This document shows, in pieces, positions 63,295 through 64,000 of a stretch of 64,000 nt of DNA; position 1 is the first letter of the stretch, and each line of letters starts with the position of its first letter. The position numbers and the translations under genes were made by a program. The notes below the pieces were generated by a model. It ran no database searches. It worked only from the letters and a program-made list of their open reading frames with translations, and was not told the DNA's origin. Where the stretch lies: the NCBI RefSeq assembly GCF_013410035.1, contig NZ_JACCBW010000001.1:868001-932000 (forward strand). Direction: 5' to 3'. The DNA is from Nocardioides cavernae (GTDB lineage Bacteria > Actinomycetota > Actinomycetes > Propionibacteriales > Nocardioidaceae).

Positions 63295-63353
63295 GAGCGT
63301 CGACGCGGGCCGACCGGGCGAAAGCGGAACACCGCGGCTGGCACGATGGACTC

Positions 63354-64000
63354 GTGAGCGAGCACGAGGAGGGGCGTACGGCGCCGATCGCCGCGCGTGT
63401 CCACCTCGCGCACGCCGTGGTGCAGAAGCTCGCCGACGACCGCTCGATCGACGTCCTCCACCTGAAGGGGCCCGCGGTCCTGCCGGGCCTGCGCGCCGAG
63501 GGGCGGCAGTCCAGCGACGTCGACGTCCTGGTCCGGCCCAGCCACCTCGAACGCCTCGTGGAGGCGCTGGAGTCGATCGGCTTCGAGCAGCGCACCGACT
63601 TCTCGACCGGCTCGGTCTTCGCGCACGCGGCCAACTGGTGGCACGACGACTGGGGCTGGGTGGACGTGCACACCCACTGGCCGGGTGTCTCGATCGACGC
63701 CGAGCAGGCCTTCGACGTCCTCGCCCGCACGAGCGCCCCGCGCCAGATCGCCCACTGGGACTGCCCGGTGCCCGACCGCACGGCGCAGCGGCTCATCCTC
63801 GTCCTGCACTCGGCGCGGTCCGGCGGCACGACGGACCTCGACCACGCCTGGCTCGGTGCGGACCCCGAGGAGCAGGCCGAGGTGCGCGCGCTCGCCAAGG
63901 AACTCGACGCCGAGGTCGCCCTCGCCGCCGGGATCGGCGAGCTGGAGCTCCACCGCGGCGCGCCGACCTACCTCCTGTGGCGCTACTTCGCCGAGGGCGG
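63354..64000 (+). CDS. Nucleotidyltransferase-family protein (C-terminus off the edge)
   Basis: The frame opens at GTG 63354 and runs off the right edge after about 215 codons. It has a short helical start, then VLHLKGPAVLPGLRAEGRQSSDVDVLV, whose Asp-x-Asp (SSDVDVLV) fits the uncharacterised nucleotidyltransferase family NTP_transf_5. WWHDDWGWVDVHTHWPG adds a third acid region. Such proteins are common next to capsule and serine-kinase genes. The -10-like CACGAT ends 6 nt before the start. It is divergent from the BY-kinase gene. Confidence 0.82.
   Translation, partial: MSEHEEGRTAPIAARVHLAHAVVQKLADDRSIDVLHLKGPAVLPGLRAEGRQSSDVDVLVRPSHLERLVEALESIGFEQRTDFSTGSVFAHAANWWHDDWGWVDVHTHWPGVSIDAEQAFDVLARTSAPRQIAHWDCPVPDRTAQRLILVLHSARSGGTTDLDHAWLGADPEEQAEVRALAKELDAEVALAAGIGELELHRGAPTYLLWRYFAEG

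Overview
The window is 64 kb of very high-GC DNA with start-to-stop overlapping genes (ATGA, GTGA), many GTG and TTG starts, and -10 boxes lying 6-7 nt from start codons. An IdeR/DtxR regulator, a TypA GTPase, a SerC of the mycobacterial type, MFS/MarR and ABC/TetR drug-export cassettes and a two-domain secreted beta-propeller protein all point to an actinobacterium. The best guess from gene style is Nocardioides or a close relative; this is inference, as no rRNA or database search is available.

Left part (1-9.5 kb): a truncated saccharopine-dehydrogenase-like reductase, a secreted beta-propeller protein, DUF2277 coupled to a sirtuin, IdeR, a hotdog-like protein, a GH13 alpha-glucosidase, and a MarR-MFS efflux operon. 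Its 590-bp upstream region is the longest gene-free stretch. It holds operator-like palindromes, a REP-like palindromic repeat, and a promoter plus a 12-codon leader ORF followed by competing hairpins. Middle part (9.5-26.5 kb): MerR, a TetR-controlled heterodimeric ABC exporter, a giant membrane protein with a GH67-like extracytoplasmic part, and mainly housekeeping or metabolic genes (pdxH, citrate synthase, serC, topoisomerase IB). These are followed by a macro-domain protein and an M4 protease that carries its own emfourin-type inhibitor domain.

From 25.7 to 33.2 kb, four Tat-exported proteins surround typA and an MFS gene. Each has exactly two cysteines in the mature chain, one at the start and one as the last residue. 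Three of them share sequence motifs and a CGGTAAC element 70-85 bp upstream.

From 33.3 kb to the right edge lies a large cell-surface polysaccharide region. It has glycosyltransferases of several families (GT2, GT4-like, GT11, GT32-like, CgeB-like), a WbqC/PIG-L/RgpF cassette, a PglK-like ABC flippase, O-antigen-ligase/polymerase, acyltransferases, a polyprenyl-phosphate sugar transferase and a Wzz/BY-kinase. The largest operon (49.5-61.8 kb) contains a nonulosonic-acid module. This comprises a CMP-sugar synthetase (NeuA type), a three-part CBS-NeuB/SAF-TIM-barrel fusion, and an unrecognised GT-B-like protein, translationally coupled upstream of neuA, that may be the nonulosonate transferase. 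Together these genes would start the lipid-linked repeat, decorate it with a sialic-acid-like sugar, flip and polymerise it, and control chain length by tyrosine phosphorylation.
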